From an uncultured Paraglaciecola sp. (GTDB lineage: Bacteria > Pseudomonadota > Gammaproteobacteria > Enterobacterales > Alteromonadaceae), in contig NZ_CAKZKO010000056.1 in NCBI RefSeq assembly GCF_937123705.1, positions 1-64,000 on the forward strand: a DNA stretch of 64,000 nt. The letters are read 5' to 3'. The notes below the pieces were generated by a model, which worked only from the letters and a program-made list of their open reading frames with translations, ran no database searches and had not been told where the DNA came from. This document shows positions 10,841-19,665 of this stretch, piece by piece. The position numbers were made by a program, and so were the translations under genes. Within the stretch, counting starts at the first letter, position 1. Every line of letters starts with the position of its first letter.

Positions 10841-10938
10841 TTGAACCACTGAGGACACAGAGAAAAGCAATTTTTATATTAACCTTCTTTTCCTCTGTGA
10901 AGCGCAGCGCTCCGTGATCTCTGTGGTGAATACGCTTT
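10841..10938. repeat. Imperfect inverted repeat of the ACTGAGGACACAGAG type
   Basis: Left arm TTGAACCACTGAGGACACAG with AGAAAAG (10841-10867) is an imperfect reverse complement of the right part CTTTTCCTCTGTG (10887-10899) plus CTCTGTGGTGAA (10919-10930). Short insertions (AGCGCAGCGC, TCCGTGATCT) lie between the right-hand blocks. Elements with this CACTGAGGACACAGAG/CTCTGTGGTGAA vocabulary are dispersed in intergenic DNA of many bacteria. It fills most of the gap between the convergent mnmC and yfcL genes. Confidence 0.75.
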
Positions 10939-10966
10939 TAAAAGCAAAAGAATGACAATGGAAACG

Positions 10967-11260
10967 CTATTTTTCAGCTGCCAGCAAGGTTTGCCACAAG
11001 CTTTGCACTTGTTGCTGGTCTTCATCAATCAGCTCTTTATTTTCAAAGGCTTGGTGTAAACTGTGTTGCATAAGTTCTGACAACTCTGCTACTTGAGTCA
11101 TGTTTTGCACTTGGCTTTGCCCTGCGGCGACTGCAAAATGACCTTGTAGATAGCTGGCGATAAATAACTCTTGATCATTGCCATGTTCTACAACTTGATC
11201 TAAGTAGGTTTCGGTATTTTGTATAAAGATATCGAGTAAATGTGGGGCTGATAATGTCAA
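10967..11260 (-). CDS. yfcL: YfcL family protein
   Basis: 97 residues, acidic and all helical in appearance, matching YfcL in length, N-terminal pattern (LDIFIQNTETYLDQVV) and position beside mnmC/epmC. The function of the family is unknown. The start is TTG at 11260 with AAAGGA a few bases upstream; no ATG is available. It follows the ATP-NAD kinase-like gene by 11 bp, so epmC, this kinase-like gene and yfcL form one minus-strand operon. Confidence 0.85.
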   Translation of the reverse strand: MTLSAPHLLDIFIQNTETYLDQVVEHGNDQELFIASYLQGHFAVAAGQSQVQNMTQVAELSELMQHSLHQAFENKELIDEDQQQVQSLWQTLLAAEK

Positions 11261-11271
11261 ACCTGTTCCTT

Positions 11272-12423
11272 TTATATTGCATTGGCAACTGGATAAAGCA
11301 CTTGGTCGTGATAGCCCGTAATTATGCTGATTAATCCTGATAATTGCTGATCTAAGGCAAACACCCCTGAATCGACAATCAAGGGGCGGCCCGATAAATT
11401 CGAAATTTTGTTTTTTGTGGCGACCAGCAACATATTATCTTTACCTAATTGGGTTAAAAATTTGGCGCTGAGTTGTTGATTACCACGACCAATAATATGC
11501 CCTTGCCCACCAATTAGGGTCAACACCAGTTTACAACTCTGCTGCGCGGTTAGGCTTAATAATTCATCAGCGGTAACATCACTGGCTACTAATTGGCTGT
11601 TTTTGATTACATCTACACCGAGCAAAGTATTGGGTATACCCAGCTCTTGCATAATAAACTCAACGGTAGAGCCCGACCCCATTACAAATAGACAGTCGGG
11701 GTGCTGTTCGATAATTTCAATAACATGAGCGGCAATATCGGCTAACACTAGCTCATCAGATTCCTTACCGCCCATTTTAACGGCTTGAATATAGCGTAAT
11801 TCTGTAGGCACCTGCATCTCGCCATATTGGCGGGCGTTGACCCTACCCTGACGAAACAAGGCTTCATCTATGTCCATCACTTCGGCGTCGCTTACACTGA
11901 CAATTTCACCGTCAATCACTTGTTTTAATACTCGCCCCGCAGCGGCTGGGGTAATCGCATAAACGGCCGAATGAATTTTACAGCCCGATGGCACACCCAG
12001 CACTGGCACTGAATTACCAATTACTCTACAAAGATCACGAGCAGTACCATCGCCTCCTGCAAACAGGATTAAATCCACTTTTTTCGATAGTAGAGTTTGT
12101 GCCGTGGCAACAGAGTCCTGAGATTCGGTTTGCTCATTCTTAGGTCGAAACACCACTTCATAGCTAAAGCCCATGTCTCTTGCCACATTTTCGCCCATAT
12201 CCCCTGCTGCTAGGTACAGCTGCACTTGGTCCTTTATAGAAACAATAGATTCTAAAGCGAGCCGAGTTTTATCTAGCGCTTTTTTTTCAGCACCCATAGC
12301 TAAGGCTTCTTCGCGAATGTCACTGCCGTCACTGCCTTTAAGCGCCAGTGCACCACCTAAACCCGCAAAAGGATTGATCAATAAACCAAGTTTAAATACT
12401 CTGCTTTCATTAAATTGACTCAA
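11272..12423 (-). CDS. ATP-NAD kinase family protein
   Basis: About 383 residues from the TTG at 12423, which has GGAG ten bases upstream inside epmC; the frame stays open to 12516, but that extension would lie deep in epmC. The N-terminus is GLLINPFAGLGG and the kinase GGDGT motif appears as FAGGDGTARDL, followed by GVPSGCKIHSAVY. This fits the diacylglycerol/NAD kinase superfamily branch annotated as ATP-NAD kinase (COG3199), which is longer than housekeeping NadK. The actual substrate is not proven. Its start overlaps the epmC stop by 14 nt, implying translational coupling. Confidence 0.85.
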   Translation of the reverse strand: MSQFNESRVFKLGLLINPFAGLGGALALKGSDGSDIREEALAMGAEKKALDKTRLALESIVSIKDQVQLYLAAGDMGENVARDMGFSYEVVFRPKNEQTESQDSVATAQTLLSKKVDLILFAGGDGTARDLCRVIGNSVPVLGVPSGCKIHSAVYAITPAAAGRVLKQVIDGEIVSVSDAEVMDIDEALFRQGRVNARQYGEMQVPTELRYIQAVKMGGKESDELVLADIAAHVIEIIEQHPDCLFVMGSGSTVEFIMQELGIPNTLLGVDVIKNSQLVASDVTADELLSLTAQQSCKLVLTLIGGQGHIIGRGNQQLSAKFLTQLGKDNMLLVATKNKISNLSGRPLIVDSGVFALDQQLSGLISIITGYHDQVLYPVANAI

Positions 12424-13006
12424 GACAAAACATCTCCTTGGTGAGCTTGCCACTTTGATAAAAATTTTGTAAAACCCGAATAAAAGTAGCCGCCCTAGGA
12501 GGGAAGCCAAGTTCAAGGTAATCTAGTACTTGTTGTTTCACCGCATTTTTGAAAATCTGCGAGTCGCCTGCTTCGCCATTTAAATTATCAATGCTCACCT
12601 TAAAGGGTTTACCACAGGCGCAAGAAAACGCCCATTCAATAGCTTGGGGCTTAATTTCTACCTGTTCAAATTCGGATTGTTGCTTAGCATCACGTCCATC
12701 TGGGCTATACCAATAACCATAATCTTCTAACAAGCGCCTTTGTTTACCCGCAATACACCAATGAGCCACTTCATGAAGGGCGCTAGCAAAGTACCCATGG
12801 GCAAAGACTATTTGATGATGTTGCTGAGTATTTTTAGCGGGAAGATATATAGGCTCGTGCCCACCTTTTACCAGTTGGGTATTTTCTACCTCTTTAAAAG
12901 TCCGGTTAAAAAGTCTAATCAAATCTTGATAGATATGCAGCATTGACTCTGCTGAACTCAACGAGCTAGGTTTGATTGCAGATATTTGAGCGGTGTTGAT
13001 ATTCAT
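12410..13006 (-). CDS. epmC: Elongation factor P hydroxylase
   Basis: 198 residues, YfcM/EpmC family. It hydroxylates the beta-lysylated lysine of EF-P, the last step of that modification. The metal-binding HEVAHW motif (about 78-83 residues in) and downstream CACGKPFKVS block are visible. The ATG at 13006 is the first start. It is the first gene of the epmC / NAD-kinase-like / yfcL run. The EF-P modification genes epmA and epmB are not in this window. Confidence 0.92.
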   Translation of the reverse strand: MNINTAQISAIKPSSLSSAESMLHIYQDLIRLFNRTFKEVENTQLVKGGHEPIYLPAKNTQQHHQIVFAHGYFASALHEVAHWCIAGKQRRLLEDYGYWYSPDGRDAKQQSEFEQVEIKPQAIEWAFSCACGKPFKVSIDNLNGEAGDSQIFKNAVKQQVLDYLELGFPPRAATFIRVLQNFYQSGKLTKEMFCLESI

Positions 13007-13184
13007 AGGGGCGGCATTTTATACATAATGAGACCTAATACCAATAACTCCAACAATTAATCTTAGGTGTTGCGTTTCAACTATTGTTTTCGGTCAAAGT
13101 TTACGCCAAGCTATAAACACTTTATGAGTCACAAATGGAAAGCATTAATTTGTTAAGGACAATTGTTACTAATGGTGTTTTGGG

Positions 13185-13880
13185 ATGAGTGAAAGCACTA
13201 AACAAATCATCCGCCACTTACATGGCATGATCACCATGCAAGAAATTGCAGAAAAATCCAATTTAGTGGATACAATCAAAGCTGTACAAACATGGCAATG
13301 TAAACGTTTGCTCGCCAGTCATCAGCAGATGTACCAACAAAAACGCTTTAAGCCAGCAGTAGAGTTTTTTATTGACGAACTATATGGCCCCAATGACTTT
13401 AGTCAGCGAGATCAAGATATTGCGCGTATTGTGCCTAAAATGTCGAAATTTCTACCTGAGAAAGCACTGCAATCTCTTGCCTCGGCGTTACATCTCAATA
13501 CCTTATCTTTTGAACTGGATTTTGATTTAGCCAGGCAGCTAGCCGGCTCAGAGATCAATCGAGCAAGCTACGCTAAGGCCTATGTCGACTGCGACAACCT
13601 AGCCACTAGGCAACAACAAATCGATTATATTCACACTTTAGGAAGCGACTTAGCAGATGTGGTCAAGATGAAAGGTATTGCCAGTTTACTATTTATCTCA
13701 CGAAAACCGGCAAAAATTGCAGGGGTATTGGCTCTGCATGAATTTCTTGAAAAAGGTTTTAAGGCCTTTAAAAACCTGGGTAATGTACAGGATTTTATTC
13801 TCCCTATTGTCGAAAAAGAGCGGATCATCATGCTGCAACTCGCCGATCCAAATTCGCCAAATCCATTACCGGACGTTTAG
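13185..13880 (+). CDS. Conserved protein of unknown function
   Basis: 231 residues, soluble, rich in helices, no signal peptide or membrane segment. The segment FFIDELYGPNDFSQRDQDIARIVP (split here: FFIDELYGPNDF and RDQDIARIVP, ~60-85) is characteristic of a conserved proteobacterial family that I recognise but cannot assign a function. ATG 13185 is the first possible start because an in-frame TAA precedes it. Seven bases separate its stop from the thioesterase ATG, and that gene overlaps the next by 4 nt, so all three form one operon. Confidence 0.75.
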   Translation: MSESTKQIIRHLHGMITMQEIAEKSNLVDTIKAVQTWQCKRLLASHQQMYQQKRFKPAVEFFIDELYGPNDFSQRDQDIARIVPKMSKFLPEKALQSLASALHLNTLSFELDFDLARQLAGSEINRASYAKAYVDCDNLATRQQQIDYIHTLGSDLADVVKMKGIASLLFISRKPAKIAGVLALHEFLEKGFKAFKNLGNVQDFILPIVEKERIIMLQLADPNSPNPLPDV

Positions 13881-13887
13881 TTATTTT

Positions 13888-14367
13888 ATGTCTTGGCAGC
13901 TTCCCAATCCCTTTATAAACACGTGGCGGGTTATGCCCGAGCAAATTGACCACTATCAACATGCTAATAATGTGGCTTATGTGAGTCAATTAGAAGTCAC
14001 CTCTTGGGCGCACTCCAATCATTTAGGGTTAACCATTGAACAGTATCAGGCCTTAGATAGAGGCATGGCCATTAGTCGCCACCAAATAGATTATTTAGCC
14101 GCAGCCCATGTAAATGACATCATTGATTGCGCCACCTGGATAGTAGAGTGTGATAATAAGCTCAAATTAGCGCGGCAATTTCAATTTATACGCCGCAGCG
14201 ATCAACAAACACTGCTAAGGGCTCGCACCGAATTTGTGTGCATCGCCCTATCAACTGGCAAACCTAAACGTATGCCTCAAGCCTTTACACAGATATATGG
14301 ACCTGCCGCGTTAACCTGCCTTGCTACAAGCACCGAAACACAAACCAAAGTGATAGAACAAGTATGA
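13888..14367 (+). CDS. Hotdog-fold acyl-CoA thioesterase (4HBT family)
   Basis: 159 residues from the ATG at 13888; the frame is open further upstream but overlaps the preceding gene. The pattern VMPEQIDHYQHANNVAYVSQLE is the 4HBT/YbgC-type motif with the His-Asn pair (DHYQHANN). Such enzymes hydrolyse acyl-CoA or 4-hydroxybenzoyl-CoA-like thioesters; the substrate is unknown. Its stop overlaps the start of the TPR/protease gene in ATGA, indicating coupled translation. A second, unrelated-context thioesterase of this fold is at 25270. Confidence 0.85.
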   Translation: MSWQLPNPFINTWRVMPEQIDHYQHANNVAYVSQLEVTSWAHSNHLGLTIEQYQALDRGMAISRHQIDYLAAAHVNDIIDCATWIVECDNKLKLARQFQFIRRSDQQTLLRARTEFVCIALSTGKPKRMPQAFTQIYGPAALTCLATSTETQTKVIEQV

Positions 14368-15515
14368 AACGGCCAACTTTTTTATTATGGTTAGTGCTTA
14401 GTGCGTCTTTAACACTTAACGTATTTTTATTGTTCAACCCAAATAATCAACCACTGTTATCCAGTGTTTTTGATGACAGTGAATCAGCATTGCAAAATCA
14501 AGTGTTTGCACCTCTTAAAAGCCGTAACACCAACCAAACAGAAGATAAGACGCTTCAAACACCGCAAGTATTAACAAGTAGTCAAGTGGGTCAAACTCAG
14601 GACAACCGCCTAACATTACTCTCGCAGGCAGAGCTTTGGTTACAGCATAAAAATTTCATCCGTTTAGGCGCATTTTTACAAGAATATTTACAGCAGCATC
14701 CTCAAGATATGGATTTTTTACTCCTAGAAGCCAAATTAAAAGTAGAAACCGGCTTATTGAGTGATGCCATCGCACACTATTACGACTTGTTAAGAGCCCC
14801 TATGACAGCGGCGCAGCAAGGCGAAATTCAATTGCAAATTCAACAACTAAGCCAAACCACTATCGAACAGTTAAGGCGCAGCTATTCGTGGGATATCTTA
14901 GCGCAATTTGTTGAGCCCCTGCTGCAACTAGAGCCTAACAACAGGCTGTATATATTATCTTTAGCCCAAGCTTACGCCGAACTTTTTCACCCCGGATTAG
15001 TGGAAAATATATTAGGCGCTTTAGAGGCGAATGATCCCGATGCTCAGAGCATCAGAAAAATCATACTGGCCCAGCAAAGTTCACCAGATAACAATGAAGA
15101 CGCCCCCCAAGAAACAAGCGAACTAGCGAGCAATATTGGTCGCCCCATTCAACTCAAAAAGTATGGCGACCAATATGTGATAGATGCCAACTTGAGTAGC
15201 AACCCAGTGTCATTATTGATTGATACAGGGGCATCTGTTACCGCTATTTCAACCCATTACTTTGAAAACTTAAGTAACAGATACAAAATCAACTATATGG
15301 GCAGTTTTAACATGAATACCGCCGCCGGTAGAATTATGGCGCGCATGTATCAATTTAGAGAATTAGCCATTGGGCACGTCACTGTAAAAAATCTACCTGT
15401 GGTGATATTACCCATGGAAAACATGGAAAATGCTGATGGGTTATTAGGTATGAATTTTTTGAGAGAATTTGACTTTAAAATAGACCAGAATAAATCATTG
15501 ATTTATATAGAGTAA
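14364..15515 (+). CDS. Membrane-anchored TPR protein with retropepsin-like aspartic protease domain
   Basis: 383 residues. An N-terminal membrane anchor (~5-25) is followed by a polar linker, TPR-like helices (~88-235: WLQHKNFIRLGAFLQEYL, AIAHYYDLLRAP, ILSLAQAYAEL), then a clan AA retroviral-type protease domain (~260-383). The active site is LLIDTGASVTAIS with Asp287. The downstream GLLGMNFLREFDFKID is the second family signature. Related bacterial enzymes act as periplasmic proteases; the target here is unknown. It ends one base before the convergent RIO kinase stop, with no terminator between them. Confidence 0.85.
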   Translation: MKRPTFLLWLVLSASLTLNVFLLFNPNNQPLLSSVFDDSESALQNQVFAPLKSRNTNQTEDKTLQTPQVLTSSQVGQTQDNRLTLLSQAELWLQHKNFIRLGAFLQEYLQQHPQDMDFLLLEAKLKVETGLLSDAIAHYYDLLRAPMTAAQQGEIQLQIQQLSQTTIEQLRRSYSWDILAQFVEPLLQLEPNNRLYILSLAQAYAELFHPGLVENILGALEANDPDAQSIRKIILAQQSSPDNNEDAPQETSELASNIGRPIQLKKYGDQYVIDANLSSNPVSLLIDTGASVTAISTHYFENLSNRYKINYMGSFNMNTAAGRIMARMYQFRELAIGHVTVKNLPVVILPMENMENADGLLGMNFLREFDFKIDQNKSLIYIE

Positions 15516-15516
15516 T

Positions 15517-16374
15517 TTAAATCGGCTCATTTGCTTCATTGATCCTTTCTTGCCGTGCCTGTTCTTCTGCGAAGGCCGCTTTGATTTCTTCGAGTACTGA
15601 GTCAACATCAGCGTCATCTTCAGGCTGGGTATAATGACCGGTTAGTTGGGTATCTGGAGTGAGTTCACCCGCTTCAAACAAGGCCCACATTTCTTCGGCA
15701 TAAAAGCTTTGCATCAGCTCAGGGGCATATTGTCCATAATATTCACTCATATTGCGCACATCGCGTTGCAACATACTAAAAGCATTATTATTGGCGGCGG
15801 CATCTACTACTTGAGGTAAATCAATGATCACTGGACCGTAGTCATCAACTAATACATTAAACTCTGATAAATCTCCGTGAACGAGACCCGCACATAACAT
15901 ACGCATCACATAGACCATGACCAGTGCATGATCTTCAATAGCTTGCTCTGGTGACATAGACACATCGTTAAGCCGTGGCGCCACGTCGCCTTCATCATCA
16001 CAGACTAATTCCATCAATAACACGCCTTCATAACAGCCATAAGGCTCTGGCACACGGACTCCAGCTTTGGCCAGTTTAAATAAGGCGTCGACTTCGGTGT
16101 TTTGCCAAGCATCTTCTTGTTGTTTACGACCAAACTTAGAGCCTTTTTCCATGGCACGAGCGCGGCGGGTATTACGTACTTTGCGGCCTTCTTGATATTG
16201 CGCGGCTTTTTTAAAGCTGCGTTTCATGGCCTCTTTGTATACTTTAGCGCAGCGCACCTCTTGGCCACATTGCACCGCATATACAGTGGCTTCTTTACCA
16301 CTCATCAGTTGATAGAGTACTTCATCTATCAAGCCATCTTCTACAAGTGGTTGTAATCTTTTTGGTATTTTCAT
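15517..16374 (-). CDS. RIO1-type serine/threonine protein kinase
   Basis: 285 residues. The nucleotide-binding part has GKEATVYAV and the ATP lysine in CAKVYKE (Lys44). The catalytic loop VHGDLSEFNVLV gives Asp168 and Asn173, and the metal loop IIDLPQVVD gives Asp185; these are RIO-kinase forms of the canonical motifs. An acidic C-terminal tail (~235-285) follows. Bacterial RIO kinases resemble Pseudomonas PA4780; their substrates are poorly known. The basic stretch around 50-85 may bind nucleic acid. The ATG is at 16374. Confidence 0.9.
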   Translation of the reverse strand: MKIPKRLQPLVEDGLIDEVLYQLMSGKEATVYAVQCGQEVRCAKVYKEAMKRSFKKAAQYQEGRKVRNTRRARAMEKGSKFGRKQQEDAWQNTEVDALFKLAKAGVRVPEPYGCYEGVLLMELVCDDEGDVAPRLNDVSMSPEQAIEDHALVMVYVMRMLCAGLVHGDLSEFNVLVDDYGPVIIDLPQVVDAAANNNAFSMLQRDVRNMSEYYGQYAPELMQSFYAEEMWALFEAGELTPDTQLTGHYTQPEDDADVDSVLEEIKAAFAEEQARQERINEANEPI

Positions 16375-16515
16375 TAAAACCTAAGGTTATCCGCTAATTT
16401 TGCTGCAGCAATTATGTTGTGACTCAAATCAATTTGATCTGAAACCAGTAAAAAACGCCGAGTATGATATCAAGTTTGATTACCACAATGATACAAAATG
16501 CTAAGAGCTAGTAAC

Positions 16516-16541
16516 AAATTTATATTCTGCAATATAAATTT
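16516..16541. promoter_or_regulatory. Perfect AT-only hairpin upstream of the DUF885 gene
   Basis: AAATTTATATT-CTGC-AATATAAATTT is an exact 11-bp inverted repeat with a four-base loop, ending 54 bp before the GTG start at 16596. It may be an operator or a 5' leader hairpin. It lies in the 221-bp gap between two divergent genes. Confidence 0.45.
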
Positions 16542-16595
16542 AGCCAGCATAGCCACCAGTAAATCGTGTAAAGTTTATTCACAGTAAATAACAAA

Positions 16596-17924
16596 GTGAA
16601 CTCACTGGTGAATACAAAAACACTGCAACATTTTTCAGTCGCGCTATGCGTTAGCTTGGCTGCCTTGCTCGCTGGCTGCGCCAAGCACAATCACGCTCCT
16701 AACTTGACTTCTATTACACTAGATCCAATAGCAGAGCAGTATGTAAAACTCGGATTGGAGTTAGGGCAATACGATAAGGATTATGTGGATGCCTACCTTG
16801 GTCCTGACCAGTGGAAAACCCATGCAAAGCATAATTTGCGCTCGAAACAGCAGTTAGCCGCTGATATCAAACTACTTTTTGAATCTTTGAAAAACTTTGA
16901 AGTCAATGGCAAGCAGCAAAAATTACGTCACAAGGCACTTTATCGTAATGTGCGCGCCATGGACGTGCGTGCCCGTATGGTTAATGGCGAAACCTTTAGT
17001 TTTGCTGAAGAAGCCCGTTTAATTTATGACGTAGACATTCCGAGCTATGACTATAGGACGTTTGACCAAGCCTTAGCAGAGATAGACAAACTAGTGCCAG
17101 GCAAAGGTGATTTAGCCCAGAGAGTCGCTACCTTTAGAAAACAGTTTGAAGTCGCCAACGACAAGGTCAGTGAGGTGGTTGATCAAGCGATTTCTGAATG
17201 TAGCAAGCGCTCTAGCCAATATATTTCACTGCCTGCAAACGAACGTTTTGAATTGCAGTACGTAACGGATAAAAATTGGTCTGGCTACAACTGGTATCAA
17301 GGTGATAACAAAAGTTTGATGCAAATTAATCAAGACTTTCCCATGCAAATCGACCGTGCCATTACTTTAGGTTGCCACGAAGGTTATCCCGGACACCATG
17401 TCTGGAATGTGCTCATAGAAAATAACCTATTGAATAAAAATGGCTGGATTGAATATTCGATTTTCCCACTTTTTAGTCCATATGCGTTGATTGCCGAAGG
17501 TAGCGCCAACTTTGGCGTTGAATTGAGCTTTCCCGATAAACAAAAAATAGTTTACGAATCTGATGTGTTATTTCCATTGGCAGGACTAGACCCAGCTAAA
17601 ACCGAAGCTTTAGACAAGCTCACTAAACTGACAGGGCAATTATCCCATTCCCGCAATGCCATCACTCAGCAATACCTAAATGGTGAAATGAGCCGCAAAC
17701 AGGCCATTGAAATGACCCGCAAATATTCATTGGTATCAAAAGAGCGCGCCGAACAAAGCGTGCGATTTAGTGAGCAATATCGAGCCTATGTGTTGAATTA
17801 CAATTTAGGCAAAGAAATTGTTCGCAATTATGTTAATAAACAAAGTAAAAATGAAGCACAAAAATGGCAGGCCTTTGAACGACTTTTGACCGAGCTATCT
17901 ACTGCATCAGATATGACAGAATAG
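16596..17924 (+). CDS. DUF885-type metallopeptidase lipoprotein
   Basis: 442 residues. The N-terminus has a hydrophobic segment ending in a lipobox (ALLAGC), so it is an exported lipoprotein. The zinc motif appears as HEGYPGHH at 261-268, the form seen in DUF885 peptidases, with EGSANFGVEL later (~304) as a probable third ligand region. It is shorter than typical ~600-residue DUF885 proteins, so it is probably a divergent branch. The start is GTG at 16596; another GTG four codons on (16608) is possible. It converges with the FG-GAP gene. Confidence 0.85.
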   Translation: MNSLVNTKTLQHFSVALCVSLAALLAGCAKHNHAPNLTSITLDPIAEQYVKLGLELGQYDKDYVDAYLGPDQWKTHAKHNLRSKQQLAADIKLLFESLKNFEVNGKQQKLRHKALYRNVRAMDVRARMVNGETFSFAEEARLIYDVDIPSYDYRTFDQALAEIDKLVPGKGDLAQRVATFRKQFEVANDKVSEVVDQAISECSKRSSQYISLPANERFELQYVTDKNWSGYNWYQGDNKSLMQINQDFPMQIDRAITLGCHEGYPGHHVWNVLIENNLLNKNGWIEYSIFPLFSPYALIAEGSANFGVELSFPDKQKIVYESDVLFPLAGLDPAKTEALDKLTKLTGQLSHSRNAITQQYLNGEMSRKQAIEMTRKYSLVSKERAEQSVRFSEQYRAYVLNYNLGKEIVRNYVNKQSKNEAQKWQAFERLLTELSTASDMTE

Positions 17925-17949
17925 ACTCTTACTTTATTAGAAAAAGTCG

Positions 17950-19479
17950 CTAGTTTGCTAGTAACACTAGCACTTTACTTAATGATTTTGGACTGTCTGC
18001 TGGGCCATGATGTAACACTAAATCGGATTTGCCGTCACCATTAATATCTTCGGTGGCGGCATTAAATGGATTTTTTGGCAGCGGCAGTTTTTGTCGCAAT
18101 GAGCCTTTGGCGTAGAGTCTATTTTGATTTGGCGTGGCAAGTAATGTTCTTAACACATTATCACCATCTGAATACACTATGTCTTTGACTTTGTCACCAT
18201 TGATATCAAGCATTTTAACCAAAGGCTGACCTCGTGTACCAGACCTTAAACTAAAGGTAATTTCCACTTCTTGGGTCACCATTGGTTTGCTACCGAATTG
18301 ATGGTTTTCATCCATTGCAAAAATCAGCACATCTTGATCGATACTGCCAGACAATAAGGCCCCTACTATTTGCGATATTCCGATATCAAAAGACGAAACG
18401 GCCACCTCTTGTTTGCCGTCCATTTCCCGATCAAAAAAAGCGATCCCCGATAACGTGTCCTCGGAGGCCACTCTGCTATTGGCTTGCTCGGGATATTCCA
18501 ATTTGCCTTCTACAACTGCGCCATAAAAGAATTCGAAATCGATGCTTTTGTCTAACACACCTGAACTTTTAGTGAACTGCACCGCCAAGTCAGGAATGCC
18601 ATCACCGTTAAAGTCATCAATTTTTTTGACACTACGGTGTTGAATATTGCTTTGATCCATTTCCTGACCATTTGCATCTTTCATTTTCCACCATTCTACT
18701 GGATAAATTGAAGGCTCAATGGCTATTTGGTTAGGCTTTAATGAAAACTGCATATTTTTATTTTGACTAAAGACATTTAGGTAGCCTTGCTCTACTGTCA
18801 TTAAGTCTGTTTTTCCATCTTGGTCCATATCTTGAAAATATAATGGTTGAGTGTCGTAACTAACACTGTTTTGATTCATTTCGATCCGCGCAGCGATAGC
18901 TATTTCTTGATAGTGTCGTGCCCCACAGCAATCGCTTAACCATAAATTGAGCTGTTCAAAATGGGGCAAAATAATGTCGTCAAGGCCATCATTGTTAATA
19001 TCTTGAATAAAATCCATTTGCTTTAGTGTGTCTGAATAATCACCTAAGTATATGGATGACACCTGCTGCGCTTGCTGCCAATTTGATTTATGACCTAGAT
19101 GAGCAGGTACATAACGATAAACCTTTGTTTTATTTAAATAGTACAAATGCTGTAAACCATTCGATTGCGGCTCTCCCACATCGAATGCAAATACACCATT
19201 GGCAATTTTAAGTTTGTCACGTTGCATGAATCTATTACTGGCGAGGTCAAAAGCATAAATAGCCAGAATACGCTGTTGTTTGGCATCCACCCCTACTACC
19301 ACTAGCTCCTGACCTGGTGTATCTAAAATATTGGCCGTTAGCACTGCTTGACTGACATTAAACTCCAGTTCAATTTCATATTGGTTAAAAATCTCAGTGT
19401 ATTTAGCCTGAGTTGAAAAAGAGAATAGAAAAAATCCGCTTAATACCAACCAGTCACGAACATAAGTAAACATTAGCAA
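17950..19479 (-). CDS. Secreted FG-GAP/VCBS-type repeat protein
   Basis: 509 residues with a signal peptide (~1-25, FFLFSFSTQA). Repeated calcium-loop-like motifs of the FG-GAP class are spread along the chain: DINNDGLDDIIL, DMDQDGKTDLMTV, DFNGDGIPDLAV, DINGDKVKDIVY and DINGDGKSDLVL. These suggest a multi-bladed beta-propeller exposed outside the cytoplasm. Function unknown, possibly surface or polymer binding. The TTG at 19479 has AGGA at ideal spacing; an ATG two codons on is the alternative. It is divergent from dapD. Confidence 0.8.
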   Translation of the reverse strand: MLMFTYVRDWLVLSGFFLFSFSTQAKYTEIFNQYEIELEFNVSQAVLTANILDTPGQELVVVGVDAKQQRILAIYAFDLASNRFMQRDKLKIANGVFAFDVGEPQSNGLQHLYYLNKTKVYRYVPAHLGHKSNWQQAQQVSSIYLGDYSDTLKQMDFIQDINNDGLDDIILPHFEQLNLWLSDCCGARHYQEIAIAARIEMNQNSVSYDTQPLYFQDMDQDGKTDLMTVEQGYLNVFSQNKNMQFSLKPNQIAIEPSIYPVEWWKMKDANGQEMDQSNIQHRSVKKIDDFNGDGIPDLAVQFTKSSGVLDKSIDFEFFYGAVVEGKLEYPEQANSRVASEDTLSGIAFFDREMDGKQEVAVSSFDIGISQIVGALLSGSIDQDVLIFAMDENHQFGSKPMVTQEVEITFSLRSGTRGQPLVKMLDINGDKVKDIVYSDGDNVLRTLLATPNQNRLYAKGSLRQKLPLPKNPFNAATEDINGDGKSDLVLHHGPADSPKSLSKVLVLLAN

Positions 19480-19665
19480 GTGATTTTCCTACATGATTGC
19501 ATTCATAAACCTACCTTATGGTATCGGGCCGAAAAAATCACCCGCTTTGTTTTTACAAAGCAAGGGATTTAATTTGGTATAACCTATAAATAAAAATTGG
19601 CTGTGATTAAAGTCAAATAGCGAGATAATCAGCTTATCGCCACCTACCCTAATAAGGACAACTGA
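19480..19665. other. Divergent promoter region of the FG-GAP gene and dapD
   Basis: This 186-bp gap between divergent genes contains a small hairpin GCTTTGT-TTTT-ACAAAGC (19544-19561) and a TTTGGTATAA half-site resembling the arm ends of the palindrome at 25166. AAGGA precedes the dapD ATG. No promoter boxes could be fixed with confidence. Confidence 0.35.
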
